A stretch of 5,324 nt of DNA from Rhodospirillales bacterium (GTDB taxonomy: Bacteria; Pseudomonadota; Alphaproteobacteria; Rhodospirillales; JABHCV01): NCBI GenBank assembly GCA_016776705.1, contig JADHSW010000195.1, positions 1-5,324 on the forward strand, given 5' to 3'. Under the pieces are notes generated by a model. It was given only the letters and a program-made list of their open reading frames with translations. It was not told the origin of the DNA and made no database searches. The translations under genes were made by a program, and so were the position numbers. Shown here one piece after another: positions 1 to 5,324 of this stretch; position 1 is the stretch's first letter, and every line of letters starts with the position of its first letter.

Positions 1-2
1 GC

Positions 3-860
3 CGCACCCAGGAAAGTTCCGCCGATGCCGCAGCCATGCGCATGCTTGACGACACGGGTCAATCAGCGCGGGGTTTGCTGGAATTTTTTGAAATTCTCGG
101 CGATCAGGAATTACTAAGTTCCAAACGTCAGGACCCCTATTACCGTTCCCACCCCTTAACCCGGGAACGCATTGACACGGTCGCTTCTTTCATAGAACGA
201 TCACCAAATTCCAACAAACCGGAAACACCAGATTTTGTCGTTCGCCATGCCCGCATGAAGGCCAAACTTCAGGCATTCATCGAGCCTGCCACTCTAACCT
301 TGCGGCGCTACAAGAAAGACGACACGAGCCTGGAATCCCGATATGCCCGGGCAATCGCCTATTACCGGAAAGCCGATCTGGACAAGGCAATTCCCCTGAT
401 AGATGGCTTGATCGCAGATTATCCCGCTGATCCCTATTTCCAGGAATTGAAGGGACAAATACTGTTTGAAAACGGACACATTGGCGAATCCATTCCCTAT
501 CACGAAAACGCCGTAATGATGGCCCCCGGGTCGTATCTATTACGCATCGGCCTGGCTAAGGCACTGATGGAAAATGGTGATCCCGAACAACTGGAGCGAG
601 CAATCGCAAATCTTCATATTGCTGCCAACGCCGACAAACTGGACCCATCCATATGGTGGTTATTAGGCACCGCCTACGGCAAGGCTGGAAATATGGGCAA
701 AAGCTCATTGGCCCTGGGTGAAGCGGCACTGCTAACAGGCAAACCCGCCGACGCCAGATTTCACGCCGAACGCGCCGCTTCCCTGCTGAAAGAAGGCACC
801 GTCGGCTGGATGCAGGCACAGGATATTCTGCACGCCCTGGACAACAAGAAAGAACAATGA
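3..860 (+). CDS. Periplasmic M48 family metallopeptidase with C-terminal TPR domain (BepA/YfgC-like), 5' end missing
   Basis: The gene is open from the first complete codon at 3, so the N-terminus, signal peptide and HEXXH zinc motif lie upstream of the window. The 285 visible residues begin RTQESSADAAAM. This is the M48 segment in which a Glu (visible residue 4) is the third zinc ligand and an Asp follows four residues later. The M48-typical SHP...R motif follows (His-Pro at about 50-51). From about residue 110 to 262 the chain is a run of TPR-like helical pairs (AIAYYRKADLDKAI, then GQILFENGHIGESI, then GTAYGKAGNMGKSS). This order is that of BepA/YfgC proteases, which assemble or degrade outer-membrane proteins such as LptD in the periplasm. 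That role is inferred from the family. The ATG at 36 is internal and should not be used as the start. The stop overlaps the next start by 4 bp. Confidence 0.88.
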   Translation, partial: RTQESSADAAAMRMLDDTGQSARGLLEFFEILGDQELLSSKRQDPYYRSHPLTRERIDTVASFIERSPNSNKPETPDFVVRHARMKAKLQAFIEPATLTLRRYKKDDTSLESRYARAIAYYRKADLDKAIPLIDGLIADYPADPYFQELKGQILFENGHIGESIPYHENAVMMAPGSYLLRIGLAKALMENGDPEQLERAIANLHIAANADKLDPSIWWLLGTAYGKAGNMGKSSLALGEAALLTGKPADARFHAERAASLLKEGTVGWMQAQDILHALDNKKEQ

Positions 861-1597
861 GTCCCCAATTGACGACCCTCAGGAACTTGGTTCTGGCTGG
901 TGCCGTTTTTGTATGGCTACCGGGTTGCGCTGTTGAACAGGCAAGCGTCGCTCCCGAAGGGCTTTTGGCGGTCCTGGGACCCTTTCCTGGTTTTTCTGCT
1001 GTTGAGCTACCGGGGGACTGGGCCATCGACAAGGACGGCGATCTTGACGAAAGCCAGCTTGAAATTGTCACCATTCAGGGTATTCCATCCCTGAAAGTGA
1101 CCAACGGTGCAGATTCGTTCGTTGTTGTCAGACGCACCAACGCCATGATGCTGGCGACGCCCTTCCTTAGTTGGTCCTGGAACATTGAACCTCCTTCTAC
1201 CTCAGGGTATCACCCGGTGCGACTGGTCGTCGGATTTTACGGGGGAGACCCTGAAAGCCCCAGCCGAGGAAGCGAGCCTTTCAGATGGTTGGGAAGCCCC
1301 CTTCCTGCCCATGACAGGGCAATCGCCCTGACCTGGGGAGAATCGGCGCTGCAACGCGGAACCCTGTCGCCGCCCAATGAAGAAGGTGAGCGGGTTGCCC
1401 CACGATATACAGTTCGTGGCGGACGGGAAAACGCCGGTTCCTGGTGGCTTGAAACCGTGGATTTATCAGACATTTACCGCAAGGTCTGGCCTAAAGATGA
1501 CAGTGGCAATACACGCATCGTCTATATTGGCATTGCCGCCGCCGGGGAACGCACCCCCGCGCCTGCGAACATTTCAGGCATTGTCCTGTCCCGATAA
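857..1597 (+). CDS. Lipoprotein, probable DUF3047 family, function unknown
   Basis: This 246-residue protein has a lipoprotein signal peptide: Arg9, a hydrophobic stretch at 11-20, then the lipobox LPGC with Cys24 as the lipidated residue. Ala, not Asp, follows the Cys, which favours outer-membrane sorting by the enterobacterial rule. The mature part is rich in beta-type sequence. It has motifs like those I recall for DUF3047: LSWSW at 104-108, a VVGFYGG strand at 124-130, ALTWG at 157-161, WWLE at 196-199, and a closing IVYIGIAAAGE strand at 221-231. The family assignment is from motif memory and is only probable. The ATG at 857 lies in ATGA shared with the protease stop, so the two genes are almost certainly co-transcribed and translationally coupled. 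That places the lipoprotein with the protease in the envelope. No catalytic residues can be assigned. Its only cysteine is the lipid anchor, so it is not a disulfide substrate. Confidence 0.8.
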   Translation: MSPQLTTLRNLVLAGAVFVWLPGCAVEQASVAPEGLLAVLGPFPGFSAVELPGDWAIDKDGDLDESQLEIVTIQGIPSLKVTNGADSFVVVRRTNAMMLATPFLSWSWNIEPPSTSGYHPVRLVVGFYGGDPESPSRGSEPFRWLGSPLPAHDRAIALTWGESALQRGTLSPPNEEGERVAPRYTVRGGRENAGSWWLETVDLSDIYRKVWPKDDSGNTRIVYIGIAAAGERTPAPANISGIVLSR

Positions 1598-1603
1598 CAG
1601 GCA

Positions 1604-1619
1604 TTCACATTCATGTGAA
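1604..1619. repeat. Short interrupted palindrome, possible operator or weak hairpin
   Basis: The sequence TTCACATTCATGTGAA has 7-bp arms (TTCACAT and ATGTGAA) around a 2-bp centre. It lies 7 bp after the lipoprotein stop and about 85 bp before the DsbA-family start. No T-run follows, so it does not look like an intrinsic terminator. The symmetry suits a dimeric regulator, but a chance palindrome of this size is possible. Confidence 0.35.
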
Positions 1620-1687
1620 AGACACACTAGGCCTTGTTTCCGCCATGCCACTGACGCATTCTGTCGTCCGCTTTAAAAATCCAGCCT

Positions 1688-1693
1688 GAGGAA
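1688..1693 (+). promoter_or_regulatory. Ribosome binding site of the DsbA-family gene
   Basis: GAGGAA lies 10 bp before the ATG at 1704. It is the only good Shine-Dalgarno match near that start and supports ATG 1704, which also gives a complete signal peptide. Confidence 0.7.
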
Positions 1694-1703
1694 CTTTACC
1701 GAT

Positions 1704-2459
1704 ATGCTCTCAAGAGTCACCTATAGCGTTTTCTTTTTCGCCGCCATCACATTTTTTAGCCTGTCGGGTAAAGCCGTCGCCGAAGAGAGCTTGAATGACG
1801 CCCAGAAGAAAGAAATCGAGAGCGTTATCCAGGAGTACATCCTCAAGAACCCTGAAGTTCTGATGCGCGCCATTCAGGAATACCAAATTCGCCAGCGCAT
1901 CGCCGAACGCGAACAGGCCAAAAAAAATCTGGTGGCGCTGGGGCCTGATTTACGCCTGAACAAATCCTCTCCGGTTATCGGGAACCCGGATGGTGATGTC
2001 ACCATCGTTGAATTTTTCGATTACCGCTGTGGTTATTGCAAACAGGTCTTCCCCACCATTCAGGCGTTGCTTAAGGAAGACGGCAATATTCGATATGTGC
2101 TCAAGGAATATCCAATTCTGGGACCCGACTCCCTTATTGCCTCGCAGGCATCATTGGCCGTATGGGACTTGAACCCAGAGAAATATCTGTCCTTCCACTC
2201 GGCCTTGATGAACGCTCGGGGTCAGTTGAACGATACGAAAATCCTCTCTATCGCCCAAAAATTGGGGATCGATATCAGCGCCCTTCGCAAGGGTATGGAT
2301 GGTTCCACGGTCAGGGGCGAGCTAAACAAGAATATGGAACTCGCCGAAAGTCTGGGAATTTCGGGAACACCAGCTTTTGTTATCGGCGGGAATATGATCC
2401 CCGGCGCCGCGAGCATGGAAGAATTGAAGAAAATGGTTTCGGCAGCACGCAAGGGCTAA
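1704..2459 (+). CDS. Secreted DsbA-family thiol-disulfide oxidoreductase with N-terminal helical stalk (ScsC/Com1-like)
   Basis: This 251-residue exported thioredoxin-fold protein makes or shuffles disulfides in the periplasm. A Sec signal peptide spans about 1-26 (hydrophobic 9-20, AVA cleavage motif at 24-26). Residues 27 to about 75 form a charged, helical stalk (EIESVIQEYILKNPEVLMRA, then a QRIAEREQAKK helix). This matches the N-terminal oligomerisation region found in ScsC-type proteins. The catalytic domain follows after the typical GNPDGDVTIVEFFDYR lead-in. Its active-site motif is Cys109-Gly-Tyr-Cys112, and the cis-proline is in the GTPAF loop (Thr222-Pro223). All key residues are present and the length is normal. 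The CGYC dipeptide and the stalk leave open an isomerase role rather than a plain oxidase. The gene follows the protease-lipoprotein pair by 106 bp on the same strand, so it may be in that operon or have its own promoter. Confidence 0.93.
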   Translation: MLSRVTYSVFFFAAITFFSLSGKAVAEESLNDAQKKEIESVIQEYILKNPEVLMRAIQEYQIRQRIAEREQAKKNLVALGPDLRLNKSSPVIGNPDGDVTIVEFFDYRCGYCKQVFPTIQALLKEDGNIRYVLKEYPILGPDSLIASQASLAVWDLNPEKYLSFHSALMNARGQLNDTKILSIAQKLGIDISALRKGMDGSTVRGELNKNMELAESLGISGTPAFVIGGNMIPGAASMEELKKMVSAARKG

Positions 2460-2469
2460 TGGCCAGGAG

Positions 2470-3171
2470 TTACTTCACTTTCAAAATCGAAAAGCGAAAG
2501 CCATTTGCGCCTTCCACCAGCATGAGCAGGGATTTTTTGCCTTGCGCTTTGGCATCTTCGTACATCTTCACCATCTGATTAGGGTCCCAGATCAGCTTTT
2601 GATTGACCTGATGGATAAGCTCGCCGCGCTGCAAGTCGAGATTTGTCGCCTTTTCTGGGTCAATCAGGGTGATCACGACACCTGTTGATCCCCAGCGAAT
2701 GCCAAACCGGTCGCGCACCTTCGGGGTTAAGGCCGTAAGGGTCAGCCCGACGGCTGGAAGCGAGGCAAACGCCCCCTTGCTGACCTGCCAGGCGGGTGTC
2801 CACTTACCCGTCTTCATGGTCAATTTCAGGGTTTTTCCTTCACGAAGGATGGTAATGGGAACGCTGTCCCCTGCCTTGAGTTCCCTGACCTTGACCACAA
2901 GCCTTTCAAAAGTGTCGATATCGGTGCCCGCAAAAGAGACGATCATGTCTCCGCGGTGAATACCGCTTTTGTCGGCGGGGCCACCCAGGGCAACATCACG
3001 AACAAGCACGCCCTCTGGTTTGTCTATACCGAAAGCGGCGGCGACGGTTTTTGATACTCCCTGTACCTGCATGCCAACAAAGGCTGCTTCGGCAGCAAGG
3101 GCCGAAGAAACAGGACCCAGAACCATGAGCACCATCAGAAGTAAGGCGTTAATAAAATATCCTGTTCGCAT
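2470..3171 (-). CDS. Secreted tandem-PDZ protein, Do/HtrA-like but lacking the protease domain
   Basis: This 233-residue protein starts with a Sec signal peptide (hydrophobic 9-18, SSALA at 22-26). A first PDZ domain spans about 31-120, with the GVLVRDV strand, the GPADKSGIHRGDMIVSFAG core and a LREGK turn. A second, more diverged PDZ domain spans about 141-233 (VGLTLTALTP, GVVITLIDP, LDLQRGELIHQVN, LLMLVEG). The second resembles PDZ2 of Do/DegP/MucD proteases. No trypsin-like domain and no GNSGG serine motif precede them: after the signal peptide the chain enters PDZ1 within a few residues. The protein can therefore bind peptides or unfolded proteins in the periplasm but should not cleave by itself. 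A role as substrate adaptor or chaperone is inference. The gene lies 66 bp downstream of eipB on the same strand and converges on the DsbA-family gene. A true HtrA gene may be elsewhere in the genome. Confidence 0.88.
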   Translation of the reverse strand: MRTGYFINALLLMVLMVLGPVSSALAAEAAFVGMQVQGVSKTVAAAFGIDKPEGVLVRDVALGGPADKSGIHRGDMIVSFAGTDIDTFERLVVKVRELKAGDSVPITILREGKTLKLTMKTGKWTPAWQVSKGAFASLPAVGLTLTALTPKVRDRFGIRWGSTGVVITLIDPEKATNLDLQRGELIHQVNQKLIWDPNQMVKMYEDAKAQGKKSLLMLVEGANGFRFSILKVK

Positions 3172-3177
3172 ATGGGG

Positions 3178-3182
3178 TCCTT
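3178..3182 (-). promoter_or_regulatory. Ribosome binding site of the tandem-PDZ gene
   Basis: On the minus strand AAGGA lies 6 bp before the ATG at 3171, a strong match at good spacing. It fixes the start and overlaps the promoter-side end of a direct repeat copy. Confidence 0.7.
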
Positions 3183-3219
3183 AACCCTTAAATATATAAC
3201 AAGCCTAGCAACTTAACCC
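3180..3219. repeat. Two 8-bp direct repeats flanking an AT-rich core upstream of the tandem-PDZ gene
   Basis: CTTAACCC occurs at 3180-3187 and again at 3212-3219. Their starts are 32 bp apart, about three helical turns. Between them is an AT-rich core (TTAAATATATAA at 3189-3200). On the minus strand this core contains -10-like hexamers such as TATATT, with no convincing -35 box at 17 bp. The gene-proximal copy overlaps the ribosome binding site. The arrangement would suit a regulator binding on one face of the helix, but no known operator consensus is recognised. Confidence 0.35.
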
Positions 3220-3237
3220 CATTCGTCACAAGATTTT

Positions 3238-4068
3238 CTAACACTTCGGATTGGGAATTTCCTCCAGGCTCTCCAGAGTCAGGATGACCGTAAAATCCTG
3301 ATAGTCCAAAGTGAGCAAGGGAGTAACGCCGTTATCGAGTTGCATTATTTCGACCTCGTAGTCCGGTTCCGATTGCTGGGTATCCAACTCGAAAAAGCCC
3401 ATGCGAATGTTCCAGCCGGACCTATCCGACAAGGGCCCCAGGGACTTGAGAAGTTTCTTGGGTATGTGATCACCGGATTTCAGCTTCGGACCAATAAAAG
3501 CCGTCACCTGCTGGGGACCCTCCCCATCTGCACCATCAAACACAGCAACGGTAACCTGCCTTTTTCCGGCAAGGGCATTTTCGATTAACCAGACGGTGTG
3601 GCCCAGCGGAAACATGGTTCCTTCGGGCAGGGGAATTTTTACGCCTTCGGGAATTTTATAGTGAGCATTACCTGTTCCCACCGCAGATTCCTTCAGCGCC
3701 CGACCCCGAAAATCTTCACGTTCGCCATTTACATTGTTGGATGCGAAAAAACGGTAGCTGGTGCCATCATCAGATTCCCATGCAGTAAAGCGAAGGTCTT
3801 GCTCAATTTCGCCGCCGTCCGGAGTTGCCAAATCCATGCGCAGGGTTTGTGACATAGTCCAGCCGCCACAAGTCCGTTCCAGGGACAGGCCCATGTTGCC
3901 TCGGGCGCCGACAAAACCACTGCCCGCACGAACAGCACCCAGTTTCATGGAATAAAATGCCTTGTGGGCCACCATATCGGCAGCGTTTGCGCCTGCGACA
4001 CATGCCAAGGCCCAAAACGCCACAACGGCGCTAACGATGATTTTCATTCTTTCGCTGTATTTTTTCAT
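3238..4068 (-). CDS. eipB: Cell envelope integrity protein EipB (DUF1849 family)
   Basis: This 276-residue exported protein matches EipB in length and layout; the Brucella protein is about 280 residues. It is a periplasmic beta-spiral protein needed for envelope stability. Seen here: a signal peptide at about 1-29 (hydrophobic 9-25, AGANA before the cut), the opening AHKAFYSMKLG strand at 34-44, the ERTCGGWTMSQ segment with Cys67, and a LTLESLEEIPNPKC ending in which Cys276 is the last residue. Cys67 and Cys276 are the only cysteines of the mature chain and correspond to the disulfide pair described for Brucella EipB. The other cysteine, Cys23, is in the signal peptide. A second ATG at codon 8 (4047) would give a shorter signal peptide. 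Neither start has a strong ribosome binding site, so the start is uncertain by 7 codons. The tandem-PDZ gene follows on the same strand. Confidence 0.92.
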   Translation of the reverse strand: MKKYSERMKIIVSAVVAFWALACVAGANAADMVAHKAFYSMKLGAVRAGSGFVGARGNMGLSLERTCGGWTMSQTLRMDLATPDGGEIEQDLRFTAWESDDGTSYRFFASNNVNGEREDFRGRALKESAVGTGNAHYKIPEGVKIPLPEGTMFPLGHTVWLIENALAGKRQVTVAVFDGADGEGPQQVTAFIGPKLKSGDHIPKKLLKSLGPLSDRSGWNIRMGFFELDTQQSEPDYEVEIMQLDNGVTPLLTLDYQDFTVILTLESLEEIPNPKC

Positions 4069-4146
4069 AAATACGACTTTACGGCAGTTCCGCCGAAAAC
4101 TGAAAGCGGTAGTTGCGAAAAAACCCTAATAACGATATCCAAGCGT
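4069..4146. promoter_or_regulatory. Divergent intergenic region between eipB and wecB
   Basis: These 78 bp must hold the start signals for eipB (leftward) and wecB (rightward). On the plus strand TTGCGA (4113-4118) and TATCCA (4136-4141) are 17 bp apart. That is a modest sigma70-like match, and it would start transcription at about the wecB ATG. No clear Shine-Dalgarno precedes wecB. An inverted repeat CAGTT...AACTG (4085-4089 and 4098-4102, 8-bp spacer) sits near the middle. No convincing minus-strand promoter was found. All are weak, by-eye calls. Confidence 0.35.
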
Positions 4147-5280
4147 ATGAAAATTCTATGCGTATTTGGCACACGACCCGAAGCCATCAAAATGGCCCCG
4201 GTGGTAAAAGCCCTTGAGGCCGCCCCCGGTGTGCAGAGCGCCGTATGCGTTACCGCACAACACCGCGATATGCTTGATCAGGTTCTTGGACTGTTCGCCA
4301 TTAAGCCTGAATTCGATCTGGACATCATGCGCCAGAACCAGGATCTGACCCATATCACCAGCGCCGTGCTGACCGGACTGGGCGATGTTCTGGACCAGTA
4401 TAAGCCTGATCGCATTCTTGTTCACGGCGACACCACAACAACCTTCGCAGCTTCGCTTGCCGCCTTTTACCGCAAAATTCCCGTTGGTCATGTCGAGGCC
4501 GGATTGCGCACGGGCGATATCTATGCTCCCTGGCCGGAAGAAATGAACCGTCGCCTGAGTGACGTTATCGCCGATATCTATTTTGCCCCTACCGAATCAT
4601 CTGCCAACAATTTACGCAGGGAAGGCCATGCGGAAAGAGACATCGTCGTTACCGGCAATACGGTGGTTGATGCACTTATGGACGTCACCCGAACCCTGAA
4701 AAATGATTCGGCGCTGCAGCAAAGCCTGACTCAGCAGTTCTCTTTCCTTCAGGAACAGCGCCGCCTGATACTCGTCACCGGTCATCGCCGTGAGAACTTC
4801 GGCCAGGGATTCGAGGATATCTGTCATGCCCTGGCGGAACTGAGCGCCCGCAATGATGTTCAAATCGTCTATCCGGTTCACCTGAACCCTAATGTTCAAG
4901 AGCCGGTAAACAGAATTCTGAAAGACAAGTCCAACATTTACCTGATCGAACCACTGGACTACCTTCCGTTCGTCTATCTGATGGACCGCAGCACCCTTGT
5001 CATCACCGATTCAGGTGGCATTCAGGAAGAAGCGCCGTCACTTGGAAAGCCGGTGCTTGTCATGCGCGATGTGACCGAGAGACCCGAAGCCCTCGAGGCC
5101 GGAACCGTCAAGCTGGTCGGCACAGACCCAAACGCCATTCTTACCGAATGTACACAACTACTGGACGATGAAGGGGCCTATGCCATAATGAGCCGCGCCC
5201 ACAATCCTTATGGCGACGGCAAGGCAAGCGCGCGCATTGTCGATGAAATCCTGAAACGGGGAAATAGCAGTGAAGCCTGA
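4147..5280 (+). CDS. wecB: UDP-N-acetylglucosamine 2-epimerase (non-hydrolysing)
   Basis: This 377-residue cytoplasmic enzyme interconverts UDP-GlcNAc and UDP-ManNAc, the first step to ManNAc-derived surface sugars. Length equals the family norm (376 in E. coli). Family motifs are complete: GTRPEAIK at 8-15, VHGDTTTT with Asp95, GHVEAGLRTGD with Glu117, PWPEEMNRR with Glu131, VTGHRRENFG with His213, and the DSGGIQEEAP nucleotide-binding loop with Ser289. Asp95, Glu117, Glu131 and His213 fall at the same numbers as the residues known from E. coli WecB. The ATG at 4147 is chosen because it begins the conserved MKILCVFGTRPE strand. The reading frame stays open back to 3964, but that would run antisense through the eipB start and adds no family sequence. 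It overlaps the following dehydrogenase start by 11 bp, so the two are a coupled pathway pair. Confidence 0.97.
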   Translation: MKILCVFGTRPEAIKMAPVVKALEAAPGVQSAVCVTAQHRDMLDQVLGLFAIKPEFDLDIMRQNQDLTHITSAVLTGLGDVLDQYKPDRILVHGDTTTTFAASLAAFYRKIPVGHVEAGLRTGDIYAPWPEEMNRRLSDVIADIYFAPTESSANNLRREGHAERDIVVTGNTVVDALMDVTRTLKNDSALQQSLTQQFSFLQEQRRLILVTGHRRENFGQGFEDICHALAELSARNDVQIVYPVHLNPNVQEPVNRILKDKSNIYLIEPLDYLPFVYLMDRSTLVITDSGGIQEEAPSLGKPVLVMRDVTERPEALEAGTVKLVGTDPNAILTECTQLLDDEGAYAIMSRAHNPYGDGKASARIVDEILKRGNSSEA

Positions 5281-5324
5281 GTTCGAAAAAATCTGTGTCA
5301 TAGGCCTGGGATACGTGGGTCTTC
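5270..5324 (+). CDS. wecC: UDP-N-acetyl-D-mannosamine dehydrogenase (WecC-like), N-terminus only
   Basis: Only 18 codons are visible before the window ends. From the GTG at 5270 the frame reads KPEFEKICVIGLGYVGL. This is the first strand and glycine-rich NAD-binding loop (GLGYVGL) of the UDP-glucose/UDP-ManNAc dehydrogenase family. The start overlaps the wecB stop by 11 bp, and a weak GGGGA lies 7 bp before it. Next to wecB the likely substrate is UDP-ManNAc, oxidised to UDP-ManNAcA. A related UDP-sugar dehydrogenase cannot be excluded from so little sequence. Confidence 0.75.
   Translation, partial: MKPEFEKICVIGLGYVGL

Noticed and set aside
36..860. Complete gene starting at ATG 36
   Set aside because: The frame is open to the window edge and the residues before ATG 36 include the M48 zinc-ligand Glu and following Asp, so the true start is upstream.
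556..1074. 172-codon open frame on the minus strand
   Set aside because: It lies antisense across the M48 protease end and the lipoprotein start, both well supported. Its translation shows no recognisable domain.
1634..1662. Possible sigma70 promoter TTGTTT, 17 bp, CATTCT before the DsbA-family gene
   Set aside because: Only three of six positions match in each box, which is about what chance gives.
2458..2505. Possible terminator hairpin from AATGGC...GCCATT
   Set aside because: Arms are 6 bp with a loop of over 35 bases and no T-run; not a credible intrinsic terminator.
2162..2578. 138-codon open frame on the plus strand over the DsbA-family 3' end and PDZ gene end
   Set aside because: It is out of frame with the clear thioredoxin-fold gene and crosses into a gene on the other strand; the protein looks like random composition.
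3964..4146. Extension of the wecB frame by 61 codons upstream
   Set aside because: It would run antisense over the eipB signal-peptide region, and known WecB proteins begin at the GTRPE strand encoded just after 4147.
1..5324. New defence, mobile or CRISPR system
   Set aside because: No transposase, integrase, nuclease, toxin, repeat array or tRNA is visible; every large frame has a recognisable envelope or sugar-nucleotide function.

Overview
The window reads as chromosomal DNA from an alphaproteobacterium of moderate GC, possibly a Rhodospirillales-type marine or aquatic bacterium. The main support is an EipB/DUF1849 protein, a family known from Alphaproteobacteria. It sits near an M48 protease with TPRs and a DsbA-family protein carrying the CGYC motif, a pairing I recall as common in that class. 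The genus cannot be fixed from sequence alone.

Layout: (1) 3-860 (+) is the C-terminal part of a periplasmic M48 metallopeptidase with a TPR tail (BepA/YfgC-like), cut by the window start. (2) 857-1597 (+) is a small lipoprotein, probably DUF3047, whose start codon overlaps the protease stop (ATGA). (3) 1704-2459 (+) is a secreted DsbA-family thiol-disulfide protein with a helical N-terminal stalk. (4) 2470-3171 (-) is a secreted tandem-PDZ protein resembling the C-terminal half of a Do/HtrA protease but without a protease domain; it converges on the DsbA gene with only 10 bp between stop codons. (5) 3238-4068 (-) is EipB, a periplasmic cell-envelope integrity protein. (6) After a 78-bp divergent gap, 4147-5280 (+) is UDP-GlcNAc 2-epimerase (wecB). 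It overlaps (7) the first codons of a UDP-sugar dehydrogenase (wecC-like, GTG start at 5270), which runs off the window.

Genes 1-5 all encode exported proteins and together look like an envelope quality-control neighbourhood: a protease with TPRs, a thiol oxidoreductase or isomerase, a PDZ substrate-binding protein, and EipB, whose two mature cysteines match the family's known disulfide. Genes 6-7 start a separate cytoplasmic pathway making UDP-ManNAc and then UDP-ManNAcA for surface polysaccharide. Every segment is explained by a recognisable gene or a gap of about 106 bp or less. I see no mobile element, CRISPR array, RNA gene or clearly new multi-gene system. The most unusual items are the protease-less PDZ protein, the lipoprotein coupled to the protease, and small repeats in two promoter-sized gaps.
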